Assembly: GCF_002797975.1 (NCBI RefSeq)
Contig: NZ_PGET01000001.1
Coordinates: 1,240,001 to 1,304,000 of the forward strand
Length of the DNA stretch: 64,000 bases
Direction: 5' to 3'
Source: [Clostridium] celerecrescens 18A
Lineage (GTDB): Bacteria > Bacillota > Clostridia > Lachnospirales > Lachnospiraceae
In this document: positions 42,806 through 52,064 of the stretch, piece after piece
Position numbering within the stretch: position 1 is the first letter of the stretch
Layout of the letters: each line of letters starts with the position of its first letter
Notes under the pieces: generated by a model
What the model was told of the DNA's origin: nothing
The model's input: the letters and a program-made list of their open reading frames with translations, nothing else
Database searches by the model: none
Translations under genes and position numbers: made by a program

Positions 42806-43864
42806 ATGAAAAAAAGATTTTTAAGCGTGTTGCTGTGCGCATCCATGGCAGCGGTTTCCTTAGCCGCATGCAGCAGCGGAGCCAGCAGTTCGACCGCAAC
42901 CACAGCCGCTCCCCAGACTACATCGGCACAGGCTGAGACCACAGCAAAAGCAGAAGAGACCACGGCTAAAACTACCGAGGCTTCAGGAGAAAAGCTGGTA
43001 GTCGGCTTTGCCCAGATCGGTCAGGAGTCCGGATGGCGTGACGCAGAAACCCTTTCCATTCAGACATACGCGTCTGAGAATGGGGATAAGGTAGAGCTTC
43101 TTTTTGCAGATGCGCAGCAGAAGCAGGAAAATCAAATTAAAGCGATCAAGAACTTCATCGAACAGGGCGTAGATGTTATTGGCCTTGCACCGGTCGTTGA
43201 AACCGGATGGGATCAGGTATTTGCTGAGGCAAAAGAAGCAGGGATTCCGATTATCCTTCTGGACCGCAGAGCGGATGTCAGCGAAGACTTATATGCAACC
43301 TTTATCGGCTCTGATTTCATTGAAGAAGGCAAGATGGCTGCAAAGGAAATGGCAAAGCTGCTCGGAGAAAATGGTAAAATTGTTGAGCTGGAAGGAACGG
43401 TAGGTGCTTCCGCAGCAACGGACCGCAAAACCGGGTTTGATGATGAGATCAAAGCAAGCTATCCAGGTATTGAGATCGTGGCTTCCCAGACCGGTGATTT
43501 TACCAGAGCCCAGGGAAAAGAAGTTATGGAGTCTTTCCTTAAATCTAATAAGGATATCAAGGGTGTTTATGCGCACAACGACGATATGGCCCTTGGAGCA
43601 ATCGAGGCAATCAAAGAGGCAGGATTAAAACCGGGTGAAGACATTAAGATCGTTTCCATTGACGGTGTCCGCGGAATCTTTGAAGCAATGGCAGCCGGAG
43701 AGGCAAATTGTACCGTAGAATGTAATCCACTGCTTGGGCCGCTTTTATTTGAAACAGCAGCAAAGCTGAAGGCAGGCCAGTCTGTTGATAAATGGGTGAA
43801 ATCGGTAGACGGCGTATTTACTGCTGATATGGCAGCTAAGGTACTTCCGGACCGCAAATATTAA
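42806..43864 (+). CDS. Sugar ABC transporter substrate-binding lipoprotein (galactofuranose-type, YtfQ-like)
   Basis: 352 residues. Signal peptide with lipobox SLAAC, an Ala/Thr-rich linker, then a periplasmic-binding fold. VVGFAQIGQESGWRDAETLSI, FIEQGVDVIGLAPVVETGWDQVF, ILLDRRADV, YAHNDDMALGAIEAIKEAG and NPLLGPLLFE match the YtfQ group, which binds galactofuranose. ATG 42806 follows AGGAGG at nine bases; the longer frame from 42683 overlaps the regulator. The hairpin 43871-43910 lies before the ATPase gene. Confidence 0.93.
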   Translation: MKKRFLSVLLCASMAAVSLAACSSGASSSTATTAAPQTTSAQAETTAKAEETTAKTTEASGEKLVVGFAQIGQESGWRDAETLSIQTYASENGDKVELLFADAQQKQENQIKAIKNFIEQGVDVIGLAPVVETGWDQVFAEAKEAGIPIILLDRRADVSEDLYATFIGSDFIEEGKMAAKEMAKLLGENGKIVELEGTVGASAATDRKTGFDDEIKASYPGIEIVASQTGDFTRAQGKEVMESFLKSNKDIKGVYAHNDDMALGAIEAIKEAGLKPGEDIKIVSIDGVRGIFEAMAAGEANCTVECNPLLGPLLFETAAKLKAGQSVDKWVKSVDGVFTADMAAKVLPDRKY

Positions 43865-43870
43865 ACCGCG

Positions 43871-43914
43871 GGGTTGTTGCAAAAGTATATCATTATTTTT
43901 GCAGCAACCCTTTT
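43871..43914 (+). terminator. Intra-operon hairpin after the binding-protein gene
   Basis: Arms GGGTTGTTGCAAAA (43871-43884) and TTTTGCAGCAACCC (43897-43910, one mismatch), then TTTT. A leaky terminator here would let the binding protein be made in excess over the permeases, a common arrangement in ABC import operons. Confidence 0.7.
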
Positions 43915-43961
43915 CATATCAGAGGAGATGCTTCTTAATTGAAAAGCGAGGAGGAAACACC

Positions 43962-45488
43962 ATGAGTGCTGGGAATCAGCTTTTGACAGCGAGAAATATA
44001 TCCAAGGCATTTGGGAAAGCGGTTATTGCTTTGGCTGATGTGCAGTTTGATTTGAATCGGGGGGAAATACATGCCTTGTTAGGGGAAAACGGTGCGGGAA
44101 AATCTACGCTCATTAAAGTGCTGACCGGAGTGGAAACCAAGGACCGGGGAGTCATTGAGTTAGACGGAAGACAGATCAATCCGAGATCCACACAGGAAGC
44201 GCAAAACGAAGGAATTTCAACGGTATACCAGGAAGTTAATCTTTGTCCCAATCTTTCCGTGGCGGAAAATATTTATATTGGGCGGGAACCGAGAAACCGG
44301 TTTGGAACCATTAATTGGAAAAAAATCAATGCCGACGCCAGTGAACTGCTGGATAAATTTGATTTACATATAAATGTTACAAAAAATCTGGATCATTATT
44401 CTGTAGCGATCCAGCAGATGGTGGCCATTGCAAGGGCCAGCGATATTGATGCCAGGGTTCTGATTTTGGATGAACCCACCAGCAGCCTTTCCTCTGCTGA
44501 GGTAGATAAGCTGTTTCAAATTATGAGAAAGCTTCGTAAAGAGGGAATGGGGATTGTCTTTGTCACACATTTTCTGGATCAGGTTTATGAAGTCACTGAC
44601 AGAATCACCGTACTTCGAAACGGAAAATATGTGGGAACCTATCTGACGAAAGAGCTGCCAAGAGTAGAGTTGGTGGGTAAAATGATAGGCAAGGATTATG
44701 CAGGGCTTAAGGACATGAATGCTAAACGGCCGGAGGAAGCAGAGGGACGGGAAAAGGAGACTTTTATAGAGCTGGCCAATGTCAGCAGTGCCGGAACGGT
44801 TAAGGGGTTTGAGCTTAAAGTGAAAATGGGAGAAGTTCTGGGCTTTTCCGGGCTCTTAGGTTCCGGGCGTTCGGAGACAGCCAAGATTTTATTTGGAATA
44901 GACCCCATCAGCGAAGGAGAAGTAAAGGTGAAACATGAGACGGCTCACCTCCATTCTCCCTTAGACGCAATCCGGAACGGAATCGCTTTTTGCCCGGAAA
45001 ACCGGAAGACAGAGGGAATCATCGGAGAGCTTTCCATCTGGGAAAATATCATACTTGCCCTTCAGGTGAAACGGGGGATCTTCCATAAGATTTCAAGGAA
45101 AGAAGCGGAAGAGCTTTCGAAGGAGTATATTGAAAAACTTCAGATCAAAACACCGGGCACTGAGCAATTAATTAAGAATCTGAGCGGAGGAAACCAGCAA
45201 AAAGTAATTCTTGCCAGATGGCTTGCTACGGATCCGGAGTTTCTGATGCTTGATGAACCAACCAGGGGAATTGATATCGGAACAAAGGCGGAAATACAGA
45301 AAATTGTCATGGATCTTGCAGGAAGAGGGATGGCGGTACTCTTCATATCATCGGAGATTGATGAGATGCTCCGCTGCTGCACCAGGATGATCGTGCTCCG
45401 GGATATGAAGCAGGTAGGAGAGCTAAACGGAAAAGAAATATCGGAAGAAGCAATTATGCATATTATGGCTGGAGGTGAAGCGTCATGA
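43962..45488 (+). CDS. Sugar ABC transporter ATP-binding protein (two ATPase domains, YtfR-like)
   Basis: About 508 residues with two ABC domains, as in RbsA/MglA/YtfR. Domain 1 has Walker A GENGAGKST, signature VAIQQMV region and Walker B LILDEPTSSL. Domain 2 has the degenerate Walker A GLLGSGRSETAK, signature LSGGNQQKV and LMLDEPTRGID. ATG 43962 follows GAGGAGGAA. It overlaps the first permease gene by four bases (ATGA). Confidence 0.95.
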   Translation: MSAGNQLLTARNISKAFGKAVIALADVQFDLNRGEIHALLGENGAGKSTLIKVLTGVETKDRGVIELDGRQINPRSTQEAQNEGISTVYQEVNLCPNLSVAENIYIGREPRNRFGTINWKKINADASELLDKFDLHINVTKNLDHYSVAIQQMVAIARASDIDARVLILDEPTSSLSSAEVDKLFQIMRKLRKEGMGIVFVTHFLDQVYEVTDRITVLRNGKYVGTYLTKELPRVELVGKMIGKDYAGLKDMNAKRPEEAEGREKETFIELANVSSAGTVKGFELKVKMGEVLGFSGLLGSGRSETAKILFGIDPISEGEVKVKHETAHLHSPLDAIRNGIAFCPENRKTEGIIGELSIWENIILALQVKRGIFHKISRKEAEELSKEYIEKLQIKTPGTEQLIKNLSGGNQQKVILARWLATDPEFLMLDEPTRGIDIGTKAEIQKIVMDLAGRGMAVLFISSEIDEMLRCCTRMIVLRDMKQVGELNGKEISEEAIMHIMAGGEAS

Positions 45489-46519
45489 GAGAAATCTGGA
45501 ATCGTTTGTCAGGAAAACAGTATTTCCGCCCCCTCATCATTTTTATGATAATTCTGCTCTTTAACGGTATTGTAAGCAAGGGGGGATTTTTCACACTATC
45601 CATCGTGGATGGGCACTTATACGGACGTATAATTGACATTGTAAGAAATGGAAGCAAGCTTATGATACTGGCTGGCGGCATGACTATGATACTGGCAACG
45701 GGCGGAACTGATATTTCTGTAGGTTCTATCATGGCAATCAGCGGAGCCATTGCCTGCAGCATTGTAAACGGGAATATTTTTCCGTCATTCCATGGGAATG
45801 TTGCCGCGGCGATTATATTCGCGATCCTTGCAGGAACGGTCAGCGGCATCTGGAATGGATTTTTAGTGGCTAAAATAAAGATCCAGCCAATTGTAGCCAC
45901 CATGATTTTAATGGTGGCGGGCAGGGGTATCGCACAGCTGATTACCAGGGGAAAGATCGTTACGATTACTTCGGAAGCCTATTATTTTATCAACGGAGGT
46001 TATATTCTCGGTATTCCCTTCCCCTTGTTTATTGTCGTTTTTCTAGTGGGTTTTTTGGTTCTGTTTACAGGAAGAACGGCATTTGGCCTGTTTTTAGAAT
46101 CCGTAGGCTGCAATCCGACTGCCTCAAAGTATGTGGGCATTAAGGTTGACCGGATGCTGCTGGCAATCTATACACTTTCCGGAGCCTTTGCTGCGGTGGC
46201 AGGTTTGATTGAAAGTGCCGGGATTAAGGGTGCGGACTGCAATAATGCAGGACTGGGGATTGAAATGGATGCCATTCTTGCCGTAGCAATTGGAGGAACC
46301 AACTTAATGGGCGGGCGTTTTTCCATTCCAGCCAGCGTCATAGGAGCATTGATCGTGCAGAGCATCACAACAACAGTACTGGCCCTGGGAGTTCCGGCGG
46401 CTTATATCCGTGTGTTAAAGGCATTGTTGATTATAATCATCTGTCTGTCCCAGTCAAAACAGTTTAAGGATCTGGTCATCAAGCGCAAAATGATAAACAG
46501 AAAGGTGGTTGGTAACTGA
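45485..46519 (+). CDS. Sugar ABC transporter permease 1 (YtfT-like)
   Basis: 344 residues with about ten membrane helices. MILATGGTDISVGSIMAISG is the typical first motif of the ribose-type permease family, and GIEMDAILAVAIGGTNLMGG is the EAA-like cytoplasmic loop that contacts the ATPase. One base of overlap with the second permease. Confidence 0.93.
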   Translation: MREIWNRLSGKQYFRPLIIFMIILLFNGIVSKGGFFTLSIVDGHLYGRIIDIVRNGSKLMILAGGMTMILATGGTDISVGSIMAISGAIACSIVNGNIFPSFHGNVAAAIIFAILAGTVSGIWNGFLVAKIKIQPIVATMILMVAGRGIAQLITRGKIVTITSEAYYFINGGYILGIPFPLFIVVFLVGFLVLFTGRTAFGLFLESVGCNPTASKYVGIKVDRMLLAIYTLSGAFAAVAGLIESAGIKGADCNNAGLGIEMDAILAVAIGGTNLMGGRFSIPASVIGALIVQSITTTVLALGVPAAYIRVLKALLIIIICLSQSKQFKDLVIKRKMINRKVVGN

Positions 46520-47532
46520 TGGAGCAGGCGGGAAAAAGAAAAAGAGTTCAGATCAATAATATTTCGCTGGTTATCACCGTTGTGCTGTTTGTCCTGATGT
46601 TTCTGTTTGGTTCAGTAAAGTATAATAACTTTTTATCTTTATCAACCTTTTTAAATCTTTTTAATGACAACGCATACTTAATGATTGCGGCAATCGGAGC
46701 TACCTTTGTGCTGATAAGCGGAGGAATCGATATCTCCATCGCCTCTACCATAGCATTTACCGGCGTAGGATCTGCTTACCTGCTGGAGCGGGGAGTCCCG
46801 GCATTTCTGGTAATCCTACTGATGCTTCTTGCAGGAATCATCGTAGGCTGTACCCAAGGGGCCCTGATTCATTATTTTAAGCTTCAGCCGTTCATTGTGA
46901 CTTTGGCAGGCCAGTTTTTAATGCGGGGACTTTGCGTTGTAATCAGTGAACGCTCCATTCCCATCAGTGATCCGTTTTTTAAGACCATGGCACTTGGGAA
47001 GGTGGCAGTTCATCTGGGAGAAGCGAAAGCGTGGAACGGGAAAATTTATTACTATGTATTTATTCTTTTGATTGTGTTTGCGGCTGCGGTCTATACCCTG
47101 AGATATACAAAGTTTGGCAGGTGTTTATATGCACTGGGAGGAGGAGAAACGTCTGCTAGCCTCATGGGATTAAATGTTGCAAGAACGAAAATTGCGGCAT
47201 ATGGAATCAGCAGCTTTTGTGCCGCTCTCGGAGGAATCGTGTTCAGTTTTTACACTCTGGCTGGATTCGGGCTCCAAAATCTGGGTCTGGAACTGGATGC
47301 ACTTTCTTCCGCTGTGATCGGCGGCACCCTGCTGACCGGAGGCGTAGGTACTGTGGCGGGTACGGCAGTCGGAGTCATGATAGAGGGAATTATCCAGACG
47401 ATCGTTACCTATCAGAATTTAAATACCTGGTGGACGAAAGTTACCATTGCGGCGCTTCTGTGTTTCTTTATCGTAATACAGAGAATCATCGCGATCCGCG
47501 CAGAAAAATCAAAGGGGAAGAACGAATATTAA
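46519..47532 (+). CDS. Sugar ABC transporter permease 2 (YjfF-like)
   Basis: 337 residues with the same fold as its neighbour: FVLISGGIDISIASTIAFTG and LELDALSSAVIGGTLLTGG. Two different permeases, one YtfT- and one YjfF-like, are the composition of the galactofuranose importer of E. coli, supporting that assignment over ribose. Confidence 0.92.
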   Translation: MEQAGKRKRVQINNISLVITVVLFVLMFLFGSVKYNNFLSLSTFLNLFNDNAYLMIAAIGATFVLISGGIDISIASTIAFTGVGSAYLLERGVPAFLVILLMLLAGIIVGCTQGALIHYFKLQPFIVTLAGQFLMRGLCVVISERSIPISDPFFKTMALGKVAVHLGEAKAWNGKIYYYVFILLIVFAAAVYTLRYTKFGRCLYALGGGETSASLMGLNVARTKIAAYGISSFCAALGGIVFSFYTLAGFGLQNLGLELDALSSAVIGGTLLTGGVGTVAGTAVGVMIEGIIQTIVTYQNLNTWWTKVTIAALLCFFIVIQRIIAIRAEKSKGKNEY

Positions 47533-47614
47533 AGCATAAAGCAGTTGTAAGAGTCTGTTAACTTCGGTATACTGATGAAGCAGGGGATATGAAATGAAAA
47601 TAGGAGTGAGAGCA

Positions 47615-49405
47615 ATGAAATATTGGACGAAAAGATTCATGGATATGAAAATTCGTGATAAAATGATCAATTCTCATATTTTTATTGCGCTCATTCCTTT
47701 TTGCTTTGTTGGATTATTGGGGATTATCAGCTCGACCAGAGAGGCGGAGCGCAATGTGACCCAGCATACATCTTTGCTGGTAGGGCAGGTGCAGCATACA
47801 ACGGATATCTACATAAGCAGTATTGAAAAGACTGCAAATATGCTGATCAGGATTATTGAGCCAATGCATCTTAATAAGATCCCATCTGCTGAGGACAGCC
47901 GCTGGGAAGCGTACGAAACAGCCCTGAAAAACAGCTTTGAGACAGTGGCGGAAACACATGATGAAATTGCGGGCATCTTTTTTGCCACGGAGCATGATAT
48001 GTATGTGGGAACCGGGATGTCCAGAATCTCCCGGGACCCGTTTGTCAAAGAAGTCTGGTATGAAAAAGCAGCGGCATCTCCAGGTGAAATGCAGATCATC
48101 AGCAATGTTACCGGAAGGAATATTGTTACGGAGGCCGCCTACAGCATTGATGATGTATTTTCAGTTATGAAAGCTGTTATTGACCCGGAGACAGGGGAGA
48201 GAGTAGGCGTACTGCTGTTTGATGTAAAGCATGAAATTATTTCATCTGCCATTCAGGATGCCAACATCGGTGAAAATGGATTTGTATTCGTCCTGGATGA
48301 ACAGAATCATTTAGTATATGCACCAACCAATAAAATCGTCTACCGCATCCGCCCGGAATGGCTTTGGAATGAAGAAGAACCTGTAACTGCGGTTACCAAT
48401 GGGGAAAAGTATCAGATCAGTTATCAGAAATCCGCCTATACGGGCTGGAAGACTGTCAGCGTCTCATCTTACCGTGAAATCATGGGCGGAATCAATACCA
48501 TGCTGATCATGTTTGGCTGGGTTTTGGTTTTAACAATTCTCACGGTATTTATTGTGGCGGTAAAAATTTCAGAGACGGTCACAAAACCCATAGTCAGGCT
48601 CCGCAACCTGATGAAGGAGACGGAAAAAGGCAACTTATCCGTTCGGTTTGAAGGTGATTATCTGGATGAGGTCAGTGAGCTTGGCCGCCGGTTCAATCAG
48701 ATGCTTGAGCGAATACAAGAATTGATGGAAGAGGTTTATAAAGAACAGGAAAATAAACGGAAAGCACAGCTTAAGGCAGTTCAGGAACAGTTTAAGCCGC
48801 ATTTCTTATACAATACTTTGGACACCATAGGCTGGATGGCCAGAGAGCATTCCGCTTATGACATTGTTCATCTTGTGGATGCTCTTACCAATGTTTTTCG
48901 TATCAGCTTAAGCAAGGGCAAAGACTATATTACCATTGAAGAAGAAATCCGATATATTTCCAATTATCTCTACATACAGAAAATCCGTTACGGGCCTAAG
49001 GTTCAGTATGAAATTCAGGCGGAGGAAGACTGTATGAAGGTGGTTCTTCCCAAAATGATCCTTCAGCCGTTGGTGGAAAACTCCATTTACCATGGGGTTA
49101 AGATGAAGAATGGAGACGGGCATCTAAAGATCACTGGACGGGTGGAAGATGATTGGGTGAGCCTGGAGGTATGGGATGACGGAAGGGGTATGGAAGAAGA
49201 AAAGGTTTGGGAATTATCCAGATTATTAAATGAACCGGGAGAAGCCGGCAAAAACAGAAGCTTTGGTTTGTTTTATATTAAGGAGCGGCTTCGCATCCGG
49301 TACGGAGATCAGTTCCAGGTATTGGTGGAAAGCAAAGAGGGGCAGGGGACGCGTATTGTTATACGAATTCCGAAAGAAGTTCAGAATGATCTTGAAAAAG
49401 GATAA
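47615..49405 (+). CDS. YesM-type sensor histidine kinase
   Basis: About 596 residues. Two membrane helices bracket an extracellular Cache-like domain (about 30-290). A HAMP linker follows (VTKPIVRLRNLMKETEKGNLSVRFEGDYLDEV), then the His_kinase domain with its His in FKPHFLYNTLDTIGWMA, and an ATPase domain (LQPLVENSIYHGV; DDGRGME). Partner of the YesN regulator at 41485. ATG 47615 has AGGAG eight bases upstream. Only one base separates its stop from the next ATG. Confidence 0.93.
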   Translation: MKYWTKRFMDMKIRDKMINSHIFIALIPFCFVGLLGIISSTREAERNVTQHTSLLVGQVQHTTDIYISSIEKTANMLIRIIEPMHLNKIPSAEDSRWEAYETALKNSFETVAETHDEIAGIFFATEHDMYVGTGMSRISRDPFVKEVWYEKAAASPGEMQIISNVTGRNIVTEAAYSIDDVFSVMKAVIDPETGERVGVLLFDVKHEIISSAIQDANIGENGFVFVLDEQNHLVYAPTNKIVYRIRPEWLWNEEEPVTAVTNGEKYQISYQKSAYTGWKTVSVSSYREIMGGINTMLIMFGWVLVLTILTVFIVAVKISETVTKPIVRLRNLMKETEKGNLSVRFEGDYLDEVSELGRRFNQMLERIQELMEEVYKEQENKRKAQLKAVQEQFKPHFLYNTLDTIGWMAREHSAYDIVHLVDALTNVFRISLSKGKDYITIEEEIRYISNYLYIQKIRYGPKVQYEIQAEEDCMKVVLPKMILQPLVENSIYHGVKMKNGDGHLKITGRVEDDWVSLEVWDDGRGMEEEKVWELSRLLNEPGEAGKNRSFGLFYIKERLRIRYGDQFQVLVESKEGQGTRIVIRIPKEVQNDLEKG

Positions 49406-49406
49406 A

Positions 49407-51278
49407 ATGGAAAAAAGAACGAAATTACTAATGGTATTACTGGTATCGGTATTCATCTTTTTGGGATACCGAATATATAACGGGGCAATTACACAGACGG
49501 TTTATAAAAGTGATGTGGAATATGTGATCGGAGTTTCTCAGGCAAACATGCGGGAAGCATGGCGGGTTGCTCTGATTAATGAGATCCAGGAGGAGGCGGG
49601 AAAGTATCCCAATATCAGGATCGTAACTGCAGACGCCACCTCCAGCGTAGAAAAGCAGGAAAAGGATGTTGACAGGCTTCTGGATTTTGGCATAGACCTT
49701 TTGATCATCTCTCCCTGCGATTCCAGCCGTCTCACAAAGAAAGTCAGAGATGTATATCAGGAGGGAGTTCCTGTAATTGTTATGGACCGAAGCGTGGAAG
49801 GCTTTGATTATAACCTGTTTATCGGTCCGGATAATAATCTGATCGGGAAGCAGGGCGGAGAATGTGCGGCCCGGCTTCTTGAAAACGGGAAGGGAAAGAT
49901 CCTCGAGCTTCGTGCAACGGCTGGTTCCCTTCAGAGCGAGGAGCGAAGCGATGGGTTTGATTCTGTGATCAGGGACTATCCTGATATAGAAAAGACCGTC
50001 TGTGATCTAAAAAATGATATGAAGGATCCTGCCTATGATGCGGTTTTTGCCATGCAGGAGGAACTAAAAGGTGTTTCCCTGATATTTGCCAACAATGATT
50101 CGGTAGCCTTTGGAGCATACCAGGCACTAAAAGACAGGAATCTTGCTGAGACGATAAAAGTCATCGGATGCGACGGCTTTACAGGAGAAAACGAAGGAGT
50201 AGACCTGGTGAGAAAAGGAAAGCTTGCGGCAACGATTTCCTGCCCTACAGGTGGGAAAGAGGCAGTGCAATATGCCATTAATATTCTTCGGAAGGAAAGC
50301 GGTGTTCCCAAGCAGGTCATTTTAAGAAGTCATACGATCTATCCTCAGAATGCCGGTGAGTATCTGGCAGCTCTTGACAGAGAAAGTATCGACGATGGCA
50401 GGAGAATTACCGTAGGATATTCCCAGGTGGGGCAGGAGAGCCAGTGGAGGCTTGCCAACACCCGCTCGATCCAGGAAGCAGCCAGGGAGTTTCATATGGA
50501 ACTTCTTTTTGACAGCGCAGACCAGTCTCAAAAAAAGCAGATTGAAGCGATCCGAAGGTTCATTAAGGAGAAGGTAGATGTAATCGTAGTTTCTCCGGTG
50601 ATCGAGACAGGCTGGGATGAGGTACTGAAAGAGGCAAAGGAAGCCAATATTCCTGTAGTAATGTCCGACCGCAGAATCGAGGCGGGAGATGATTTAACAA
50701 CCACGTATATTGGCGCTGATTTTTTAGAGGAAGGGCGAAGAGCCATGCGCTGGCTAAAGGAACATGTAAAACCGGAGCATGGAATTGTTCATATTTTAGA
50801 GCTTCAGGGAAGCGAAGGCGCGACACCCACGGAAGAGAGAAAAAAAGGTTTCTTCGAAATATTAAAGGAGAATCCCCAGTACCAGATTATATATACGGAT
50901 TATGGTGATTTTACGTTCGAAGGAGGAAAACAGGTTGTCGAGGAATACATAAACAGTCACACCTGGGATGTGGATATTATCTATTCCCACAACGACGATA
51001 TGGCCCTTGGAGCGATTAAAGCATTGGAGGCACATGGATTGAAGCCGGGGAAGGATATAACAATTGTTTCCGTGGATGCGACGAAAGAAGCGTTTCAGGC
51101 AATGATAGACGGCAAGCTGAACTGTGCCGTGGAATGCAGTCCGCTTTTAGGTCCTCCGCTTATGAAGGCGATCCGGGATATGATTGCAGGAAAGGAAATG
51201 CCTCTTCGGATTATAACAGAAGAAAAGGTGTACGATCAGTCGGATGCGGAGGCCGTTATCAAAACCAGAGAATATTAA
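49407..51278 (+). CDS. Membrane-anchored receptor with two fused periplasmic-binding domains
   Basis: About 623 residues. The N-terminus has one hydrophobic segment (about 6-22) and no lipobox, so the protein is anchored by an uncleaved signal or TM helix. Domain A (about 35-315: VIGVSQANMREAWRVALINEI, IIGPDNNLIGKQGGE) and domain B (about 325-620: ITVGYSQVGQESQWRLANTRSI, VETGWDEV-like, SHNDDMALGAIKALEAHG, CSPLLGPP) are both of the Peripla_BP_4 type. Domain B closely follows the transporter's own binding protein. Its translation is nearly coupled to the kinase gene. I infer a sugar sensor that presents ligand to the YesM kinase. Confidence 0.9.
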   Translation: MEKRTKLLMVLLVSVFIFLGYRIYNGAITQTVYKSDVEYVIGVSQANMREAWRVALINEIQEEAGKYPNIRIVTADATSSVEKQEKDVDRLLDFGIDLLIISPCDSSRLTKKVRDVYQEGVPVIVMDRSVEGFDYNLFIGPDNNLIGKQGGECAARLLENGKGKILELRATAGSLQSEERSDGFDSVIRDYPDIEKTVCDLKNDMKDPAYDAVFAMQEELKGVSLIFANNDSVAFGAYQALKDRNLAETIKVIGCDGFTGENEGVDLVRKGKLAATISCPTGGKEAVQYAINILRKESGVPKQVILRSHTIYPQNAGEYLAALDRESIDDGRRITVGYSQVGQESQWRLANTRSIQEAAREFHMELLFDSADQSQKKQIEAIRRFIKEKVDVIVVSPVIETGWDEVLKEAKEANIPVVMSDRRIEAGDDLTTTYIGADFLEEGRRAMRWLKEHVKPEHGIVHILELQGSEGATPTEERKKGFFEILKENPQYQIIYTDYGDFTFEGGKQVVEEYINSHTWDVDIIYSHNDDMALGAIKALEAHGLKPGKDITIVSVDATKEAFQAMIDGKLNCAVECSPLLGPPLMKAIRDMIAGKEMPLRIITEEKVYDQSDAEAVIKTREY

Positions 51279-51331
51279 GGATTGCCATTTTCACTGGAAT
51301 ATTCTTTGCCGAAAAGAAAATAAAAAAGTAC

Positions 51332-51360
51332 TTGATTATTTGCTAAAAGTATAGTATTAT
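51332..51360 (+). promoter_or_regulatory. Promoter of tRNA-Leu(CAG) copy 2
   Basis: TTGATT (51332-51337), 17-base spacer, TATTAT (51355-51360). Confidence 0.65.
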
Positions 51361-51399
51361 AATTGTACGAATTGAATTACCAATTCGAACAATTAAAAG

Positions 51400-51483
51400 G
51401 CAGAAGTGGCGGAATTGGCAGACGCGCACGGTTCAGGTCCGTGTGGTAGCAATACCTTGAGGGTTCAAGTCCCTTCTTCTGCA
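51400..51483 (+). tRNA. tRNA-Leu(CAG), second copy
   Basis: 84 bases identical to 32657-32740, including acceptor, anticodon CAG and T-arm. Confidence 0.92.
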
Positions 51484-51494
51484 TGGCTATACTT

Positions 51495-51529
51495 AATGTC
51501 CTGTGGAGAACACCACAGGACATTTTTTG
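51495..51529 (+). terminator. Terminator after tRNA-Leu(CAG) copy 2
   Basis: AATGTCCTGTGG (51495-51506) pairs CCACAGGACATT (51513-51524), then T6. It shares its core stem with the tRNA terminator at 32901-32924. Confidence 0.85.
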
Positions 51530-51576
51530 TACGATCCTGTGATTAATTATTAATTTTGGGTTGACAATAATTTTAA

Positions 51577-52017
51577 TTACTGGCATCAAATACATCAGAT
51601 TTTATTTCTTTTAGCTTTTATAATACTTATGTTGCTAAGTACGATGATACAGGAACCCGTGTATCCGGAAACCTGGTTGATAGCGAGCCCAATCCATATT
51701 TAAAGACAACAGAGTGGAACTGGCCCATCGATCCCCTTGGATTTCGAATTACACTGAATCGATTGTATGATAAATATCAAGTACCGCTTTTTGTAGCGGA
51801 AAATGGACTTGGTGCAAATGATAAATTAGAAGAGTCCGGATATGTGCATGATACCTATCGCATTGAGTTTCTGCGTGAGCATGTTGCTGCGATGAAAGAA
51901 GCGGTAAAAGACGGTGTGGAGATATTCGGGTACACTGTTTGGACCGCAATTGATTTAGTAAGTTGCGGTACAGTTCAAATCAACCGGATCTTCATAATCC
52001 GCTTGGCTGCTTATTAA
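51577..52017 (+). pseudogene. Glycoside hydrolase family 1 (6-phospho-beta-glucosidase) C-terminal remnant
   Basis: The frame from about 51577 reads SDFISFSFYNTYV, NPYLKTTEWNWPIDPLGFR, the nucleophile motif VPLFVAENGLGAND, and GYTVWTAIDLVSCGT, the second half of a GH1 enzyme. It has no start or N-terminal domain, and after SCGT the family's GEMKKRYGF is replaced by unrelated residues (frameshift or deletion). Such enzymes hydrolyse phosphorylated beta-glucosides entering by PTS. It begins about 95 bases after the tRNA-Leu gene and ends in a terminator at 52022-52057. Confidence 0.88.
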
Positions 52018-52021
52018 AAAA

Positions 52022-52062
52022 GGGTGCTGTTAAATCAATGATTGATCTGCAGCACCCTGAAC
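52022..52062. terminator. Terminator between GH1 remnant and diguanylate cyclase
   Basis: GGGTGCTG (52022-52029) pairs CAGCACCC (52050-52057), followed by TGAACTTTTA; probably serves the minus-strand cyclase as well. Confidence 0.65.
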
Positions 52063-52064
52063 TT

